Of a DNA stretch of 64,000 bases, positions 1 to 12,113 are shown piece after piece. A program made the translations under genes and the position numbers. Below the pieces are notes generated by a model that was given only the letters and a program-made list of their open reading frames with translations, was not told the DNA's origin and made no database searches. This stretch comes from Azospirillum lipoferum (lineage in GTDB: Bacteria; Pseudomonadota; Alphaproteobacteria; Azospirillales; Azospirillaceae), in the NCBI RefSeq assembly GCF_024170005.1, contig NZ_JALJXJ010000001.1:310001-374000 (forward strand). Direction: 5' to 3'. Position 1 is the stretch's first letter, and every line of letters begins with the position of its first letter.

Positions 1-247
1 AACTGAAGGACAAGGTCGGCAATCTGGCGCTCGGCCCGGCGGCGACCGTCGGCGCGCCGGCCGGCAAGGGCGCCCCCACCGCCGTTCCGGGCGCCAGCCC
101 GGCGCTGGCCGATGCGGTGTCGGCGCTGGTCAATCTCGGCTATGGCCGGTCGGAGGCCTTCGGCGCGGTCGTCGCCGCCGGGCGGGTGCTGGGCGATGAC
201 GCCGGCGTTTCCGATCTGATCCGCCAGGGCCTCAAGGAACTGAGCCA

Positions 248-251
<4 letters not shown>
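1..251 (+). CDS. ruvA: Holliday junction DNA helicase subunit RuvA (C-terminal part)
   Basis: Only the last 82 codons are in the window. RuvA binds the four-way junction as a tetramer and recruits the RuvB motor. The visible part is an Ala/Gly/Pro-rich linker followed by a small helical domain with the pattern '[12 protein letters not shown]', which matches domain III of RuvA, the RuvB-contacting part. The stop codon overlaps the ruvB start (ATGA), so the two genes are translationally coupled, as is usual for ruvAB. The assignment rests on the domain III pattern and on the adjacent ruvB; the DNA-binding domains lie outside the window. Confidence 0.9.
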
Positions 252-1307
<1,056 letters not shown>

Positions 1308-1321
<14 letters not shown>

Positions 1322-1796
1322 GGCGATGTCCTCCCTCTCCGGCCGGTTTGCGGAGGACGGCACGCACCGTTATCCGCTGCGGGTCTATTACGAGGATACC
1401 GACGCCGGCGGCATCGTCTATCACGCCAACTACCTGCGGTTCGCCGAGCGGGCGCGGACGGAGATGCTGTACCTGATGGGCTTCCGTCAGAAGGCGATGG
1501 CGGAGGGCTCGGGCGATGTCACAGGTGTGTCATTTGCGGTACGGCGCCTGACCATCGATTTTGACGCCCCTGCCAAGCTGGAGGACACGCTTGAAGTGGA
1601 AACCCGAATCGTCGATATCCGCGGTGCCTCCTTCGCAGTTGCACAAGTCATCCGCCGCGACGGTCGCGTGCTGGCGCGCGCCGACCTGCAACTGGTGACG
1701 ATAAACCGGACCGGGCGGGCCGTGCGCCTTCCCGAACCGGTGAAAGCGGCGATGGAGACGCTGCATGCAAAGCAAAGCTCCTCGACGCCTGCCTGA
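1308..1796 (+). CDS. ybgC: Tol-Pal system-associated acyl-CoA thioesterase YbgC
   Basis: This is a hotdog-fold thioesterase of 162 residues, first gene of the tol-pal cluster in most Proteobacteria. The 4-hydroxybenzoyl-CoA thioesterase motif [16 protein letters not shown] lies at about residues 28-43 and carries the catalytic Asp and the following His. In E. coli the enzyme acts on acyl-ACP or acyl-CoA thioesters and contacts phospholipid synthesis enzymes; its exact role in the Tol system is unsettled. The first ATG lies inside the end of ruvB, and a second in-frame ATG two codons downstream is an equally good start. Confidence 0.93.
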
Positions 1797-1871
1797 TCCG
1801 CCTCCCTGACCCTATCGACCGTTTTTCCCTCCACTCCCCGTGCCAACAGCGCAAACGCGAGACTGACTGCG

Positions 1872-2606
1872 ATGGACGCCCTGCAAACCGCCCAGCTGGC
1901 CGGCAATGCCGCCGCCACGACGGCACATGAGATCACGATCCTCGGCCTGTTCTGGCAGGCCGACGCGGTCGTCAAGATCGTGATGTTGATGCTCGTCGTC
2001 GCCTCGATCTGGTGCTGGGCGATCATCATCGAGAAGCTGATGCGCATCCGCCGTCTGAACGCCCAGGCCGATGCCTTCGAGGAGGCCTTCTGGTCCGGCG
2101 GGTCGCTCGACGCGCTGTACGACCGCATCGGCCAGACCCCGGCCGATCCGATGGCCGCGACCTTCTCCGCCGGCATGCGCGAGTGGCGCCACGCCGCCGA
2201 CCGCGGCATCGGCGGCACCATGAAAAGCTCGCTGCAGCAGCGGGTGGAGCGGGTGATGGCGGTGACCATCGGCCGCGAGATGGCGCGGGCCGAACGCTAC
2301 ATGACCTTCCTGGCCTCGGTCGGCTCGACGGCCCCCTTCATCGGCCTGTTCGGCACGGTGTGGGGCATCATGAACTCCTTCACCTCGATCGCCGGATCGG
2401 GCAACACCAGCCTCGCCGTGGTGGCGCCGGGCATCGCCGAGGCGCTGTTCGCCACCGCCATGGGCCTGCTGGCCGCCATCCCGGCCGTGCTCTCCTACAA
2501 CAAGTTCTCCACCGACCTCGGCCGCTACGCCGACCGGCTGGACACCTTCTCGGGCGAGTTCTCGGCGATTCTGTCCCGCCACCTCGAGGAGCGGGGAGCC
2601 GCCTGA
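1872..2606 (+). CDS. tolQ: Tol-Pal system proton channel subunit TolQ
   Basis: TolQ is the inner-membrane motor subunit that, with TolR, uses the proton gradient to energise TolA during outer-membrane constriction at division. The 244-residue product has three membrane segments at about 32-54, 147-170 and 184-207, with the large cytoplasmic loop between the first and second, the MotA/TolQ/ExbB topology. The third helix carries the family pattern AEALFATAMGLLAAIPAV. The gene follows ybgC by 75 bases and is separated from tolR by three, so tolQ and tolR are likely made together. Confidence 0.97.
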   Translation: MDALQTAQLAGNAAATTAHEITILGLFWQADAVVKIVMLMLVVASIWCWAIIIEKLMRIRRLNAQADAFEEAFWSGGSLDALYDRIGQTPADPMAATFSAGMREWRHAADRGIGGTMKSSLQQRVERVMAVTIGREMARAERYMTFLASVGSTAPFIGLFGTVWGIMNSFTSIAGSGNTSLAVVAPGIAEALFATAMGLLAAIPAVLSYNKFSTDLGRYADRLDTFSGEFSAILSRHLEERGAA

Positions 2607-2609
2607 ATC

Positions 2610-3092
2610 ATGGCCGGACAACTCGCAGGCAAGTCCCACGGGCGCGGCAAGCGCCGGGGCTATCGCGCGATGGCCGAGATCAACATGACGCCCTTCATCG
2701 ACGTCATGCTGGTCCTGCTGATCGTCTTCATGGTCGCCGCCCCGATGCTGACCGTCGGCGTGCCGGTCGACCTGCCCAAGACCAACGCCGCTCCGCTGGA
2801 GCAGCAGAAGGATCCGCTGTTCGTCACGGTGCAGACCGACGGCCGCGTCTTCGTCCAGGAGACGCCGGTCGAGCTGACCAATATGGTGCCGCTGCTGATC
2901 GCGGTGACCAACAACAACCCCGAGGCCCGCATCCTGGTCCGCGGCGACGCCAAGATCGCCTACGGCAAGATGCTGGAGGTGATGGGCACCATGAGCGCCG
3001 CCGGCTTCAAGAAGGTCGGCCTGGTCGCCGAGATGCCGAACGGCCCGACCGCGTCCAGCGCGCGGGTCGGCGCCCCCAAACCGGCGCGTTGA
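2610..3092 (+). CDS. tolR: Tol-Pal system protein TolR
   Basis: TolR is an ExbD/TolR-family protein of 160 residues with one membrane helix at about residues 28-47 and a periplasmic C-terminal domain. The helix begins INMTPFIDVMLVLL, and its Asp31 matches the conserved proton-carrying aspartate. A basic N-terminal tail precedes it in the cytoplasm. It sits between tolQ and tolA, as in other tol clusters. The C-terminal tail after about residue 140 is short and rich in Pro, Ala and Ser, which is not unusual. Confidence 0.97.
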   Translation: MAGQLAGKSHGRGKRRGYRAMAEINMTPFIDVMLVLLIVFMVAAPMLTVGVPVDLPKTNAAPLEQQKDPLFVTVQTDGRVFVQETPVELTNMVPLLIAVTNNNPEARILVRGDAKIAYGKMLEVMGTMSAAGFKKVGLVAEMPNGPTASSARVGAPKPAR

Positions 3093-3108
3093 GGCGGGCG
3101 GAACTCCC

Positions 3109-4281
3109 ATGCGCAAGCCCCTGATCGCCTCGGCGGTGCTGCACGTCGCGCTGGTCGCGCTGATGGTGCTCGGCATGCCGCCCAGCGATCGCAAGCTCGA
3201 AATCGCCTCCTCGATTCCGATCGAGATCGTCGACGTCGGCGAGGTCACCCAGGCCGCCCGCGTCGAGAAGGGCGAGCCGAAGCCGGCCAACGCCGCGCGT
3301 CCGCCGATGCCCGAGGCCAAGCCCGCCCCGCCGGCGCCCGAGCCGCCGGACGAAGAGGACGAACCGCCGCCCCCGCCCCCGCCGCCTGCCAAGACGCCGG
3401 AGCCGCCGAAGGTCGCCCAGGTGCCGCCGCCCCCGCGCGAGCCGACGCCGCCGCCCAAGCCTGCTCCGACGCCCCCGCCGCCTCCTCCGCCGCCTCCGCC
3501 CCCGGATCCGGCGCCGTCGCCGACTCCGAAGCCGCCCGAGCCGCCGAAGCCGGAACCGCCAAAACCGGAACCGCCGAAGCACGAGCCCAAGCCTGAGCCT
3601 CCGAAGCCGGAGCCGAAGAAGCCTGAGCCTCCCAAGCCGGAACCGCCGAAACCGGAACCGCCCAAGGCGGAACCGAAGAAGCCGGAGCCCGCGAAGGAGC
3701 AGCCGAAGGAGGTCGCCAAGGCCGAGCCGAAGAAGGCGGACACTCCGGCCAAGCAGCCGGAGAAGCCGTCGGCCAAGACCGACCCGCTGTCCGACCTGCT
3801 GTCGAACGTCGGGAAGATCAAGCCGTCGGACAACCCGAAGGCGGACGGCAAGGCCTCGGCCAGCGCCAACAGCGACGCCAAGCCGAGCCAGAAGACCGCA
3901 TCCGCGGCTCCGGCGGGGGCCGCGAAGGCGACGAACGGCCCCGACAAGCCGTTCAAGCCGTCGGGCCGTGCGCTGGACGCCATCCGCGGCCAGTTGAGCA
4001 AGAACTGGAACTTCGACAGCGGCCGCAAGGACGCCGGTTCGATGCAGATCGAGATCCACGTCGAGGTCGGCCGCGACCACAGCGTGGTCCGCGCCTGGAT
4101 CGACGACAAGTACCGGTCGCGCTACATGTCGGATGCCGCCTTCCGGGCGTCGGCCGACGCGGCGGTGCGCGCGGTCAAGCGGTCCAGCCCGCTGGAATTG
4201 CTTGCCAGCGAGTTCACGCCGCAGACTTATGAAGATTGGCGCTTCATCGTGTTCAATTTCGACCCGAGGGACATGTTCTGA
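3109..4281 (+). CDS. tolA: Tol-Pal system protein TolA
   Basis: TolA links the TolQR motor to TolB and Pal across the periplasm. The 390-residue product has an N-terminal membrane helix with the SxxxH motif (Ser8 to His12) that TolQ recognises. A very long Pro/Lys/Glu-rich segment runs over about residues 60-215, then an Ala/Lys/Ser-rich linker, then a TonB/TolA C-terminal domain from about residue 285 (pattern [12 protein letters not shown]). E. coli TolA has a helical Ala-rich domain II, whereas here the spacer is polyproline-like, as in many alphaproteobacteria. The stop codon lies two bases before the tolB start. Confidence 0.95.
   Translation: MRKPLIASAVLHVALVALMVLGMPPSDRKLEIASSIPIEIVDVGEVTQAARVEKGEPKPANAARPPMPEAKPAPPAPEPPDEEDEPPPPPPPPAKTPEPPKVAQVPPPPREPTPPPKPAPTPPPPPPPPPPPDPAPSPTPKPPEPPKPEPPKPEPPKHEPKPEPPKPEPKKPEPPKPEPPKPEPPKAEPKKPEPAKEQPKEVAKAEPKKADTPAKQPEKPSAKTDPLSDLLSNVGKIKPSDNPKADGKASASANSDAKPSQKTASAAPAGAAKATNGPDKPFKPSGRALDAIRGQLSKNWNFDSGRKDAGSMQIEIHVEVGRDHSVVRAWIDDKYRSRYMSDAAFRASADAAVRAVKRSSPLELLASEFTPQTYEDWRFIVFNFDPRDMF
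3331..3720 (+). repeat. Low-complexity Pro-Lys-Glu codon repeat inside tolA
   Basis: This stretch encodes imperfect tandem units of the type PEPPK and PEPKK, plus runs of proline codons. It is a coding repeat forming the extended periplasmic spacer of TolA. It is also the reason a long open frame of more than 700 codons exists on the opposite strand. Confidence 0.85.
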
Positions 4282-4283
4282 CC

Positions 4284-5636
4284 ATGACGACGAAGACGAG
4301 GCTTCTGTTGAAGCTGGCCGGGGCCACCGGCGCGCTTCTCCTCTCCCTCGGCGTTGCCGCTCCGCAGGAGGCGCGCGCCGAGTTGCGCATCGACATCACG
4401 CGGGGCGTGTCCGAGCCGCTGCCCATCGCCATCACCAGTTTCGCCGGATCGGGCGGGCGTGATGCGCAGATGGGCGCCGACATCTCCAAGGTCATCTCCG
4501 ACGACCTGGAGCGGTCCGGCCTGTTCAAGCCGCTCGACCCGCGCGGCTTCCTCCAGACCCCCGACCAACTGCGCAGCGGTGAGCCGCGCTACCAGGACTG
4601 GAAGGCGCTGGGCGCCCAGGCGCTGGTCGCCGGCAACACCACGACGGGTGGCGACGGCCGCATGAAGGTCGATTTCCGTCTGTGGGACGTCGCCGCCGGC
4701 CAGTACATGCAGGGGCTGAGCTACAGCGCCTCGCCGCAGGAATGGCGCCGCATCGCCCACATCGTGGCCGACGCCATCTACAAGCGCCTGACCGGCGAGG
4801 ACGGCTATTTCGACACGCGCATCGTCTATGTCGCCGAATCCGGCCCGGCGAACGCGCGCAAGAAGCAGCTTGCCATCATGGACCAGGACAGCGCCAACCA
4901 TCAGTTCCTGACCGACGGCCAGACCCTGGTCCTGACGCCGCGCTTCTCGCCGACGTCGCAGGAAATCACGTACATGTCGTACTTCAACAAGAAGCCGCGC
5001 GTGTACCTGTTCAACATCGACACCGGCCGCCAGGAGGTCCTGGGCGACTTTCCCGGCATGACCTTCGCCCCGCGCTTCTCGCCGGACGGCAACAAGGTCA
5101 TCATGTCGATGGCCCAGAACGGCAACACCGACATCTACACGCTGGACCTGCGCACCCGCCGCCAGACCCAGTTGACCGACGCGCCGGGCATCGATACCGC
5201 CCCCAGCTATTCGCCGGACGGCCAGCGGATCGTCTTCGAGTCGGACCGCGGCGGCACGCAGCAGCTCTACGTCATGGGTGCCGACGGGTCGGGCGTGAAG
5301 CGGCTGACCTTCGGCGAGGGCCGCTACGGTACGCCGGTGTGGTCGCCGCGCGGCGACCTGATCGCCTTCACGCGCCAACGTGGTAGCAGCTTTGCAGTGG
5401 GCGTAATCCGTCCGGATGGGTCGGGGGAACGAATCCTGACCGAAGCCTTCCATGTCGAAGGCCCGACCTGGGCACCGAACGGCCGAGTCATCATGTTCTT
5501 CAAGGACTTGCCGTCGGGTGACGGCCGTGGCCGCAACGCGAAGCTGTACAGCATCGACATCACCGGCGCCAACGAGCGTCGCGTGAGCACCCCGGTCGAT
5601 GCGTCGGATCCTGCGTGGTCGCCCTTGATTCCCTAG
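4284..5636 (+). CDS. tolB: Tol-Pal system beta-propeller protein TolB
   Basis: TolB is the periplasmic protein that shuttles between TolA and Pal. The 450-residue product has an N-terminal signal peptide ending near residue 31 (ARA). An alpha/beta domain follows ([15 protein letters not shown]), then a six-bladed propeller with repeated FSPDG/YSPDG signatures and a terminal DPAWSPLIP. An upstream ATG in the same frame lies inside tolA; the ATG two bases after the tolA stop is preferred because it gives a proper signal peptide. Length matches the family. Confidence 0.97.
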   Translation: MTTKTRLLLKLAGATGALLLSLGVAAPQEARAELRIDITRGVSEPLPIAITSFAGSGGRDAQMGADISKVISDDLERSGLFKPLDPRGFLQTPDQLRSGEPRYQDWKALGAQALVAGNTTTGGDGRMKVDFRLWDVAAGQYMQGLSYSASPQEWRRIAHIVADAIYKRLTGEDGYFDTRIVYVAESGPANARKKQLAIMDQDSANHQFLTDGQTLVLTPRFSPTSQEITYMSYFNKKPRVYLFNIDTGRQEVLGDFPGMTFAPRFSPDGNKVIMSMAQNGNTDIYTLDLRTRRQTQLTDAPGIDTAPSYSPDGQRIVFESDRGGTQQLYVMGADGSGVKRLTFGEGRYGTPVWSPRGDLIAFTRQRGSSFAVGVIRPDGSGERILTEAFHVEGPTWAPNGRVIMFFKDLPSGDGRGRNAKLYSIDITGANERRVSTPVDASDPAWSPLIP

Positions 5637-5785
5637 TGGAGTAGCCCTATTTTGCGGCCACGCGGGAGCAATGCTCAAGACAAAGGTCGGACGTCGTCTT
5701 TTCGTCGGGGATTGGCGGAAAGAAGCGGCTCCCGCGCAGACAATGTTCGACCATCCAACAAGTTTCGTTCAAGGGGTCCCTGAAC

Positions 5786-6256
5786 ATGCGCATGAAGTTC
5801 CTCGCTCTCGCCGCGGTCGCTCTGCTCGCCGCTTGCGAATCCACTCCGAACGACGCCGCCAACGGCGCCAACACCGGTGCCCAGCAGTCGTCGGTCCGTC
5901 CGGGCTCGGCGGAAGATTTCGTCGTCAACGTCGGCGACCGCGTCTTCTTCGGTCTCGACCGCTTCGACCTGTCGCCGGAGGCTCGCGCCACCCTCGACCG
6001 TCAGGCCAAGTGGCTGCAGACCTACGGCTCGGTCACCGTCACCGTCGAGGGCCATGCCGACGAGCGCGGCACCCGCGAGTACAACCTCGCCCTGGGTGAG
6101 CGCCGCGCCAACTCGGTGAAGAACTACCTGGCTGCCAAGGGCATCCCGGCCAACCGCGTCAACGTCGTCTCCTACGGCAAGGAGCGTCCGGCCGTGGTTG
6201 GTTCGAACGAGGCCGCCTGGTCGCAGAACCGCCGTGGCGTGACCGTCGTCAACTAA
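5786..6256 (+). CDS. pal: Peptidoglycan-associated lipoprotein Pal
   Basis: Pal is an outer-membrane lipoprotein that binds peptidoglycan and TolB. The 156-residue product has a lipobox LLAAC with the lipidated Cys17. A short disordered linker is followed by an OmpA-like domain from about residue 47 to the end. The peptidoglycan-binding pattern GHADERGTREYNLALGERRA is intact. A 149-base gap separates it from tolB, long enough to hold its own promoter, and a strong terminator follows. It could be expressed separately from tolQRAB, as reported for other bacteria. Confidence 0.97.
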   Translation: MRMKFLALAAVALLAACESTPNDAANGANTGAQQSSVRPGSAEDFVVNVGDRVFFGLDRFDLSPEARATLDRQAKWLQTYGSVTVTVEGHADERGTREYNLALGERRANSVKNYLAAKGIPANRVNVVSYGKERPAVVGSNEAAWSQNRRGVTVVN

Positions 6257-6290
6257 TGACGCCGGTCCCCGCCTGACGGGGAACAGGGAA

Positions 6291-6334
6291 GGGCGCCGCC
6301 GCCGGGCAACCGGGGGCGGCGCCCTTTCTTTTTG
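6291..6334 (+). terminator. Rho-independent terminator after pal
   Basis: A GC-rich hairpin has arms GGGCGCCGCC and GGCGGCGCCC, 14 bases apart, followed by the T-rich run TTTCTTTTT. It sits 34 bases after the pal stop and separates tol-pal from cpoB. Confidence 0.9.
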
Positions 6335-6477
6335 GCGGGCGGCAACGTCCGGTAAGGTCGGTTCTTTGCGCCGACGCGCAAGTTCTGCTAAACAGCGGCC
6401 ATCGCGTCGCCTTTTTCGTTCGCCATGGTCGCCGTGGGTGCTCCCCCGGCATCAGATCTCCTCAGGATCCCACGCGC

Positions 6478-7344
6478 ATGACCAACATCCGTCCCGTCGC
6501 CGCCCTGCTGCTGGGTGGCATGCTCGCGGCAAACCCCGTCCCGGGCTCCGCCCTGGCCCAGTCCAAGGGGCAGATCGAGCGGTTGCAATCGCTGGAAACC
6601 CAGGTCGCGGCGTTGGGCGGTCCGGTGGAGGTGGCGCAGCTGTCGCCCTCCGTCGCCGCCGATTTCGAGATCCGCCTGCAGAACCTCGAACGCACCATCC
6701 AGGATCTGACCGGCAAGTACGAGGAATCGACCTATCAGGTCACGCAATTGCGCGAGCGCCTGGAGAAGGTGAATGCCGACGTCGATTTCCGCCTGAAGGA
6801 GCTGGAGAAGGGCGGTGGGGCGACCGGCGGCGCGATGGGCGGCGCCATGTCCGATGCCGCGCCGAGCAAGCCGTCGAAGGCTGCGGCCTCCGACGAGAAG
6901 AAGGCCGACAAGCCGGCGCAGACCGCTTCGGCCAACCCGCCCTCCACCGCCGGCCTGTCGCCGGAAAAGCAGTATGAGCAGGCGTTCGAACTGCTGCGCA
7001 ACTCCGACTATGACCGGGCGGAGAAGGCGTTGCAGGACTTCATCGCCAAGAACAAGTCGCACGCCTATGCCGGCAACGCGCAATATTGGCTGGGCGAGAG
7101 CTATTACGTCCGCAACAAGTTCCCGGAAGCGGCCCAGGCCTTCGCCGAGGTGCTGTCCAAGTACCGCACCAACCCCAAGGCGGCCGACAGCCTGCTGAAG
7201 CTGGGCATGACCTTGCAGCAGATGAACAAGAAGTCGGACGCCTGCACTGCCTTCGGCCAGCTGCTGACCAAGTTCCCCGAAGCCTCAGCCAGCGTGAAGC
7301 GCCGCGCCGATACGGAGCGCAAGCGCATCAATTGTCCGGCCTGA
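6478..7344 (+). CDS. cpoB: Cell division coordinator CpoB (tol-pal system protein YbgF)
   Basis: CpoB is a periplasmic TPR protein that links peptidoglycan synthesis to Tol-driven outer-membrane constriction. The 288-residue product has a signal peptide cleaved near ALA-Q at residue 27. A coiled-coil region at about 30-110 matches the trimerisation domain, followed by an Ala/Lys/Gly-rich linker. Tandem TPRs begin near residue 160 (SPEKQYEQAFELL) and end close to the C-terminus. It is the usual last gene of the tol-pal cluster. Its stop overlaps the tilS start by one base. Confidence 0.95.
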   Translation: MTNIRPVAALLLGGMLAANPVPGSALAQSKGQIERLQSLETQVAALGGPVEVAQLSPSVAADFEIRLQNLERTIQDLTGKYEESTYQVTQLRERLEKVNADVDFRLKELEKGGGATGGAMGGAMSDAAPSKPSKAAASDEKKADKPAQTASANPPSTAGLSPEKQYEQAFELLRNSDYDRAEKALQDFIAKNKSHAYAGNAQYWLGESYYVRNKFPEAAQAFAEVLSKYRTNPKAADSLLKLGMTLQQMNKKSDACTAFGQLLTKFPEASASVKRRADTERKRINCPA

Positions 7345-8708
7345 TGGGGGGCGACTCCGGAAACGGGTCTGCCGATGATCGGCCAGTCTTTCCGGAGGAG
7401 TTCGCCCGTGCCTTGGCGGCGCTGGGCGGATTCGAGGCGACACCGGCCATTGCGGTTGGGGTTTCCGGTGGCGGCGACAGCGTGGCGCTGGTCCTGCTGC
7501 TGCGGCATTGGGTCGCGGAGCGGGGCGGAAGCCTGCTGGCGCTGACCGTCGATCATGGACTGCGGCCCGAGTCCACCAACGAGGCGGCGGCGGTCGGGCA
7601 GGCGATGGCCCGGCTTGGCGTTCCCCATCGAATCCTGCGCTGGGAGGGGGCAAAGCCGTCTGCCGGGCTTCAGGCGGCGGCGCGGGCGGCGCGGCACCGG
7701 TTGCTCGGCGCGGCCTGCGCTGAGGTGGGCATCCTGCATCTGGCGCTTGCCCACCATCGCGACGATCAGGCGGAAACCGTTCTGCTGCGGCTGGCCCGCG
7801 GCTCCGGCATCGACGGGCTGGCCGGGATGGCGCCTGTCCGTACAGATGGCGCGGTGCGGGTGATCCGGCCGTTGTTGAGTTTTTCCCACGACCGGCTGCT
7901 GGCGACCTGCCGCGCCGAAGGCGTGGACTGGATCGAGGATCCCTCCAACCATAATCCCCGCTTTGCCCGCGCCCGCCTGCGCGCCGCCCGCGCCCTGCTG
8001 GGCGGGGAGGGGCTCGATGGCGAGCGGTTGGGCGAGGTCGCCCGCCGGGCCGGGCGTGCCCGTGCGGCGCTGGAACAGGCGACGGCTGGGCTGCTGGCGG
8101 AGACCGCGACCATTCATCCGGAGGGCTGGATCACGCTGACGCCCGCTCCTCTGCTGGCCGCGCCGGCAGAGATTGGGTTGCGGGCGCTGGGCCGTGCGCT
8201 GGCGGTGGTCGGGGGACCGCATCCGGTGCGCGACGAGGCGCTGGAGCGGCTGCTCGGCGGGCTGGCGCACGGGCAGGGTGGGACGTTGGGTGGCTGCGTC
8301 GTGCGGATGCGGCGAGGCGCCGTCATGATCGCGCGCGAACCCGTGGCGGTGACCGAGCGGCTGACCGTGACGCCCGGTGCGTCGATTCTGTGGGACGGCC
8401 GATTCGACCTGCGGGTGTCGTCGCGGTGGAAACAGCCCGTCACGGTCGCGGCGCTGGGAGCTGCCGGCTGGCGCAAATGGGCAGGTCGGCTGGCGCCGGA
8501 GAGGCTTCCCGACCTGCCGGTTCCGGTGCGGGAATCGCTGCCAAGCCTTTGGTCGGCCGCGGATTTGCTTGGTGTGCCGATGATTGGCATGTGCTACGGG
8601 TTGGTCGCGGATGGACAGGAGCCGGTGGACCGCGCGAAGTTTCGTCCGCTTTCGTCGTTGGGAAGACCAGCTTTTACGGTTGTTTCGGACCAGGACGGCA
8701 TTATTTAA
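7344..8708 (+). CDS. tilS: tRNA(Ile)-lysidine synthetase TilS
   Basis: TilS attaches lysine to C34 of the CAU-anticodon tRNA-Ile so that it reads AUA instead of AUG, and is essential. The ATG overlapping the cpoB stop gives a 454-residue protein with the PP-loop ATP-binding motif SGGGDS at residues 41-46. It also has the family signatures VDHGLRPES and AHHRDDQAETVLLRLARGSG. The C-terminal substrate-binding region is present but divergent. The frame is open further upstream inside cpoB, but the PP-loop position supports the coupled start. Confidence 0.93.
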   Translation: MGGDSGNGSADDRPVFPEEFARALAALGGFEATPAIAVGVSGGGDSVALVLLLRHWVAERGGSLLALTVDHGLRPESTNEAAAVGQAMARLGVPHRILRWEGAKPSAGLQAAARAARHRLLGAACAEVGILHLALAHHRDDQAETVLLRLARGSGIDGLAGMAPVRTDGAVRVIRPLLSFSHDRLLATCRAEGVDWIEDPSNHNPRFARARLRAARALLGGEGLDGERLGEVARRAGRARAALEQATAGLLAETATIHPEGWITLTPAPLLAAPAEIGLRALGRALAVVGGPHPVRDEALERLLGGLAHGQGGTLGGCVVRMRRGAVMIAREPVAVTERLTVTPGASILWDGRFDLRVSSRWKQPVTVAALGAAGWRKWAGRLAPERLPDLPVPVRESLPSLWSAADLLGVPMIGMCYGLVADGQEPVDRAKFRPLSSLGRPAFTVVSDQDGII

Positions 8709-8790
8709 TCAGGGAACGTGCCCGTAGGAGTCCGGGGTGCGGCCTTGTCGGCGCACCGCATGGCGATGGGTTCGCAGAAAGGCGTGTGAC

Positions 8791-10728
<1,938 letters not shown>

Positions 10729-10753
10729 CGGGTTCCGAGCTTCCGAAATGAAG

Positions 10754-10784
10754 AAGGCGGCGCTGCGAGGCGCCGCCTTTTTTA
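10754..10784. terminator. Terminator between ftsH and the convergent unknown gene
   Basis: Arms AAGGCGGCG and CGCCGCCTT are separated by 8 bases and followed by TTTTTTATTT on the plus strand. It lies 25 bases after ftsH and could also serve the leftward gene beyond it. Confidence 0.88.
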
Positions 10785-10815
10785 TTTGGTAGATTTCGAT
10801 TCGGACAGGAACTGC

Positions 10816-11979
10816 TCAGAGCGCCCCCTTCTGTTCGCGGCGGCGGTCCAGCGCCACGTCGAACTGGCGCAGCAGCTTTTGCATGCCTTCGAAGTACAGC
10901 TTGCGCGACGGCGTGTTCTTCATGCAGCGGGCGTCCAGATGGGCGACGCTGGTCAGGGCCGATACGCAGTAGCCGAGCAGCCAGTAGCGTGAGCGGATGC
11001 TGCGCAGATAGTCGCGGAAGGGCTCCGGCTGGCCGTTCATGAAGCTGCTGAAGGAGGTCTCGTAGTCCGACAGGATGGTGCGGATGTCGAGCAGCGTGGT
11101 TTCCAGCAGCTTGCCCACCTTTTCGATGTGCATCAGCAGCTGGGTCTCGTAGGGTTTGTGCATGCGGATGTCGACCGGGATGCACTCGCGCGACTTCAGC
11201 CACGTCAGGATGGTGCGGGCGCGCGGGGCGATGCGGCGCAGCTGGTACTCGTAGAAGGTGGTGCCCTTCCACGCGCTGAAGATGGTGTCGGCTTCCGACC
11301 GTTCGATGCCGAAGGCGGAGACGAACAGGCCGGCCTCTTCCAGGTTGGGGTTCCAGATCGCTTCCAGGAAGCGCTCGATGCTCTGGGCGCTGCCCTGGCT
11401 GCCCGACAGCGCCTTGCGGACGATCGGCTCGATGCGGGCGCGGATCAACCGGCGGAGCTGGTGGTCTTCCTCGTTGGAGATCAACCAGTGGCGCGGATCG
11501 ACGGCGATCTTCTCCGCCTCGAAGCAGGTCTTCAGCAGGAAGGCGTCGAGCGACGGCACGTCGTCGATCATCTGCAGCATCTTCATGTCGCCGATGATGC
11601 CGTTTTCCTGTGGCCCATGCTTGATGCCGAACTGCTCCTCCAGAAGCGATTCGGCGTTGCGGCCACGCAGATAGATGGCGATGCCGCCGGCTTCCGGCGC
11701 GCGGGCGTTGTGCGGCACATAGATGCCGGTCTCCACCGGGCGCTCGCCGCCTTCCAGATCCTCGTCCTCGGCGATGGGATCGCCACCGTCGTCGTCGCGG
11801 TCATCGAAGTTCGGGTACTTGAACAGGATGCAGTTGTTCAGGCCCTGCGCCTTGAACATGCGCTGCTCTTCGGGGATCTCCCGCGTGATGGCGATGAGAT
11901 TCATCGACACGCTGGACCCGCCATAAAGGATCTGCTCAAGGATCGGAGAAACCGAGTCCATTTTCTTGCGAGCGCGCAT
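10816..11979 (-). CDS. Conserved protein of unknown function
   Basis: I do not recognise this 387-residue family. It has no signal peptide or membrane segment and looks like a mixed alpha/beta cytoplasmic protein with an acidic insert around residues 60-78. Its C-terminal half is helical with several conserved-looking aromatic positions. The nearest gene on the same strand is fabI, 135 bases upstream, but a shared role cannot be inferred. Codon use resembles the neighbours. An alternative start lies six codons downstream (MDSVSP). The coding assignment is supported by length, GC3 pattern and a downstream terminator. Confidence 0.75.
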   Translation of the reverse strand: MRARKKMDSVSPILEQILYGGSSVSMNLIAITREIPEEQRMFKAQGLNNCILFKYPNFDDRDDDGGDPIAEDEDLEGGERPVETGIYVPHNARAPEAGGIAIYLRGRNAESLLEEQFGIKHGPQENGIIGDMKMLQMIDDVPSLDAFLLKTCFEAEKIAVDPRHWLISNEEDHQLRRLIRARIEPIVRKALSGSQGSAQSIERFLEAIWNPNLEEAGLFVSAFGIERSEADTIFSAWKGTTFYEYQLRRIAPRARTILTWLKSRECIPVDIRMHKPYETQLLMHIEKVGKLLETTLLDIRTILSDYETSFSSFMNGQPEPFRDYLRSIRSRYWLLGYCVSALTSVAHLDARCMKNTPSRKLYFEGMQKLLRQFDVALDRRREQKGAL

Positions 11980-12113
11980 GAATATTACCCAATCCCGCGA
12001 ATATTGCTCAAATCATAAACGCCGCTTTCGCAAACGCAAAGAGGGATCGGCGGACCGATCCCTCTCTTCATCATGCGATTGCCGGCATTGTCGGCCGTCC
12101 AGCCGGCAGGCCC

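Noticed and set aside
3331..3720. CRISPR-like or tandem noncoding repeat
   Set aside because: The repeats are imperfect, codon-phased and lie inside tolA; they have no regular spacers.
1812..4109. Very long open frame on the minus strand opposite tolQ, tolR and tolA
   Set aside because: It is a mirror of GC-rich codons and the tolA proline repeat, yielding low-complexity Gly/Ser runs; tolQRA on the other strand have clear family motifs.
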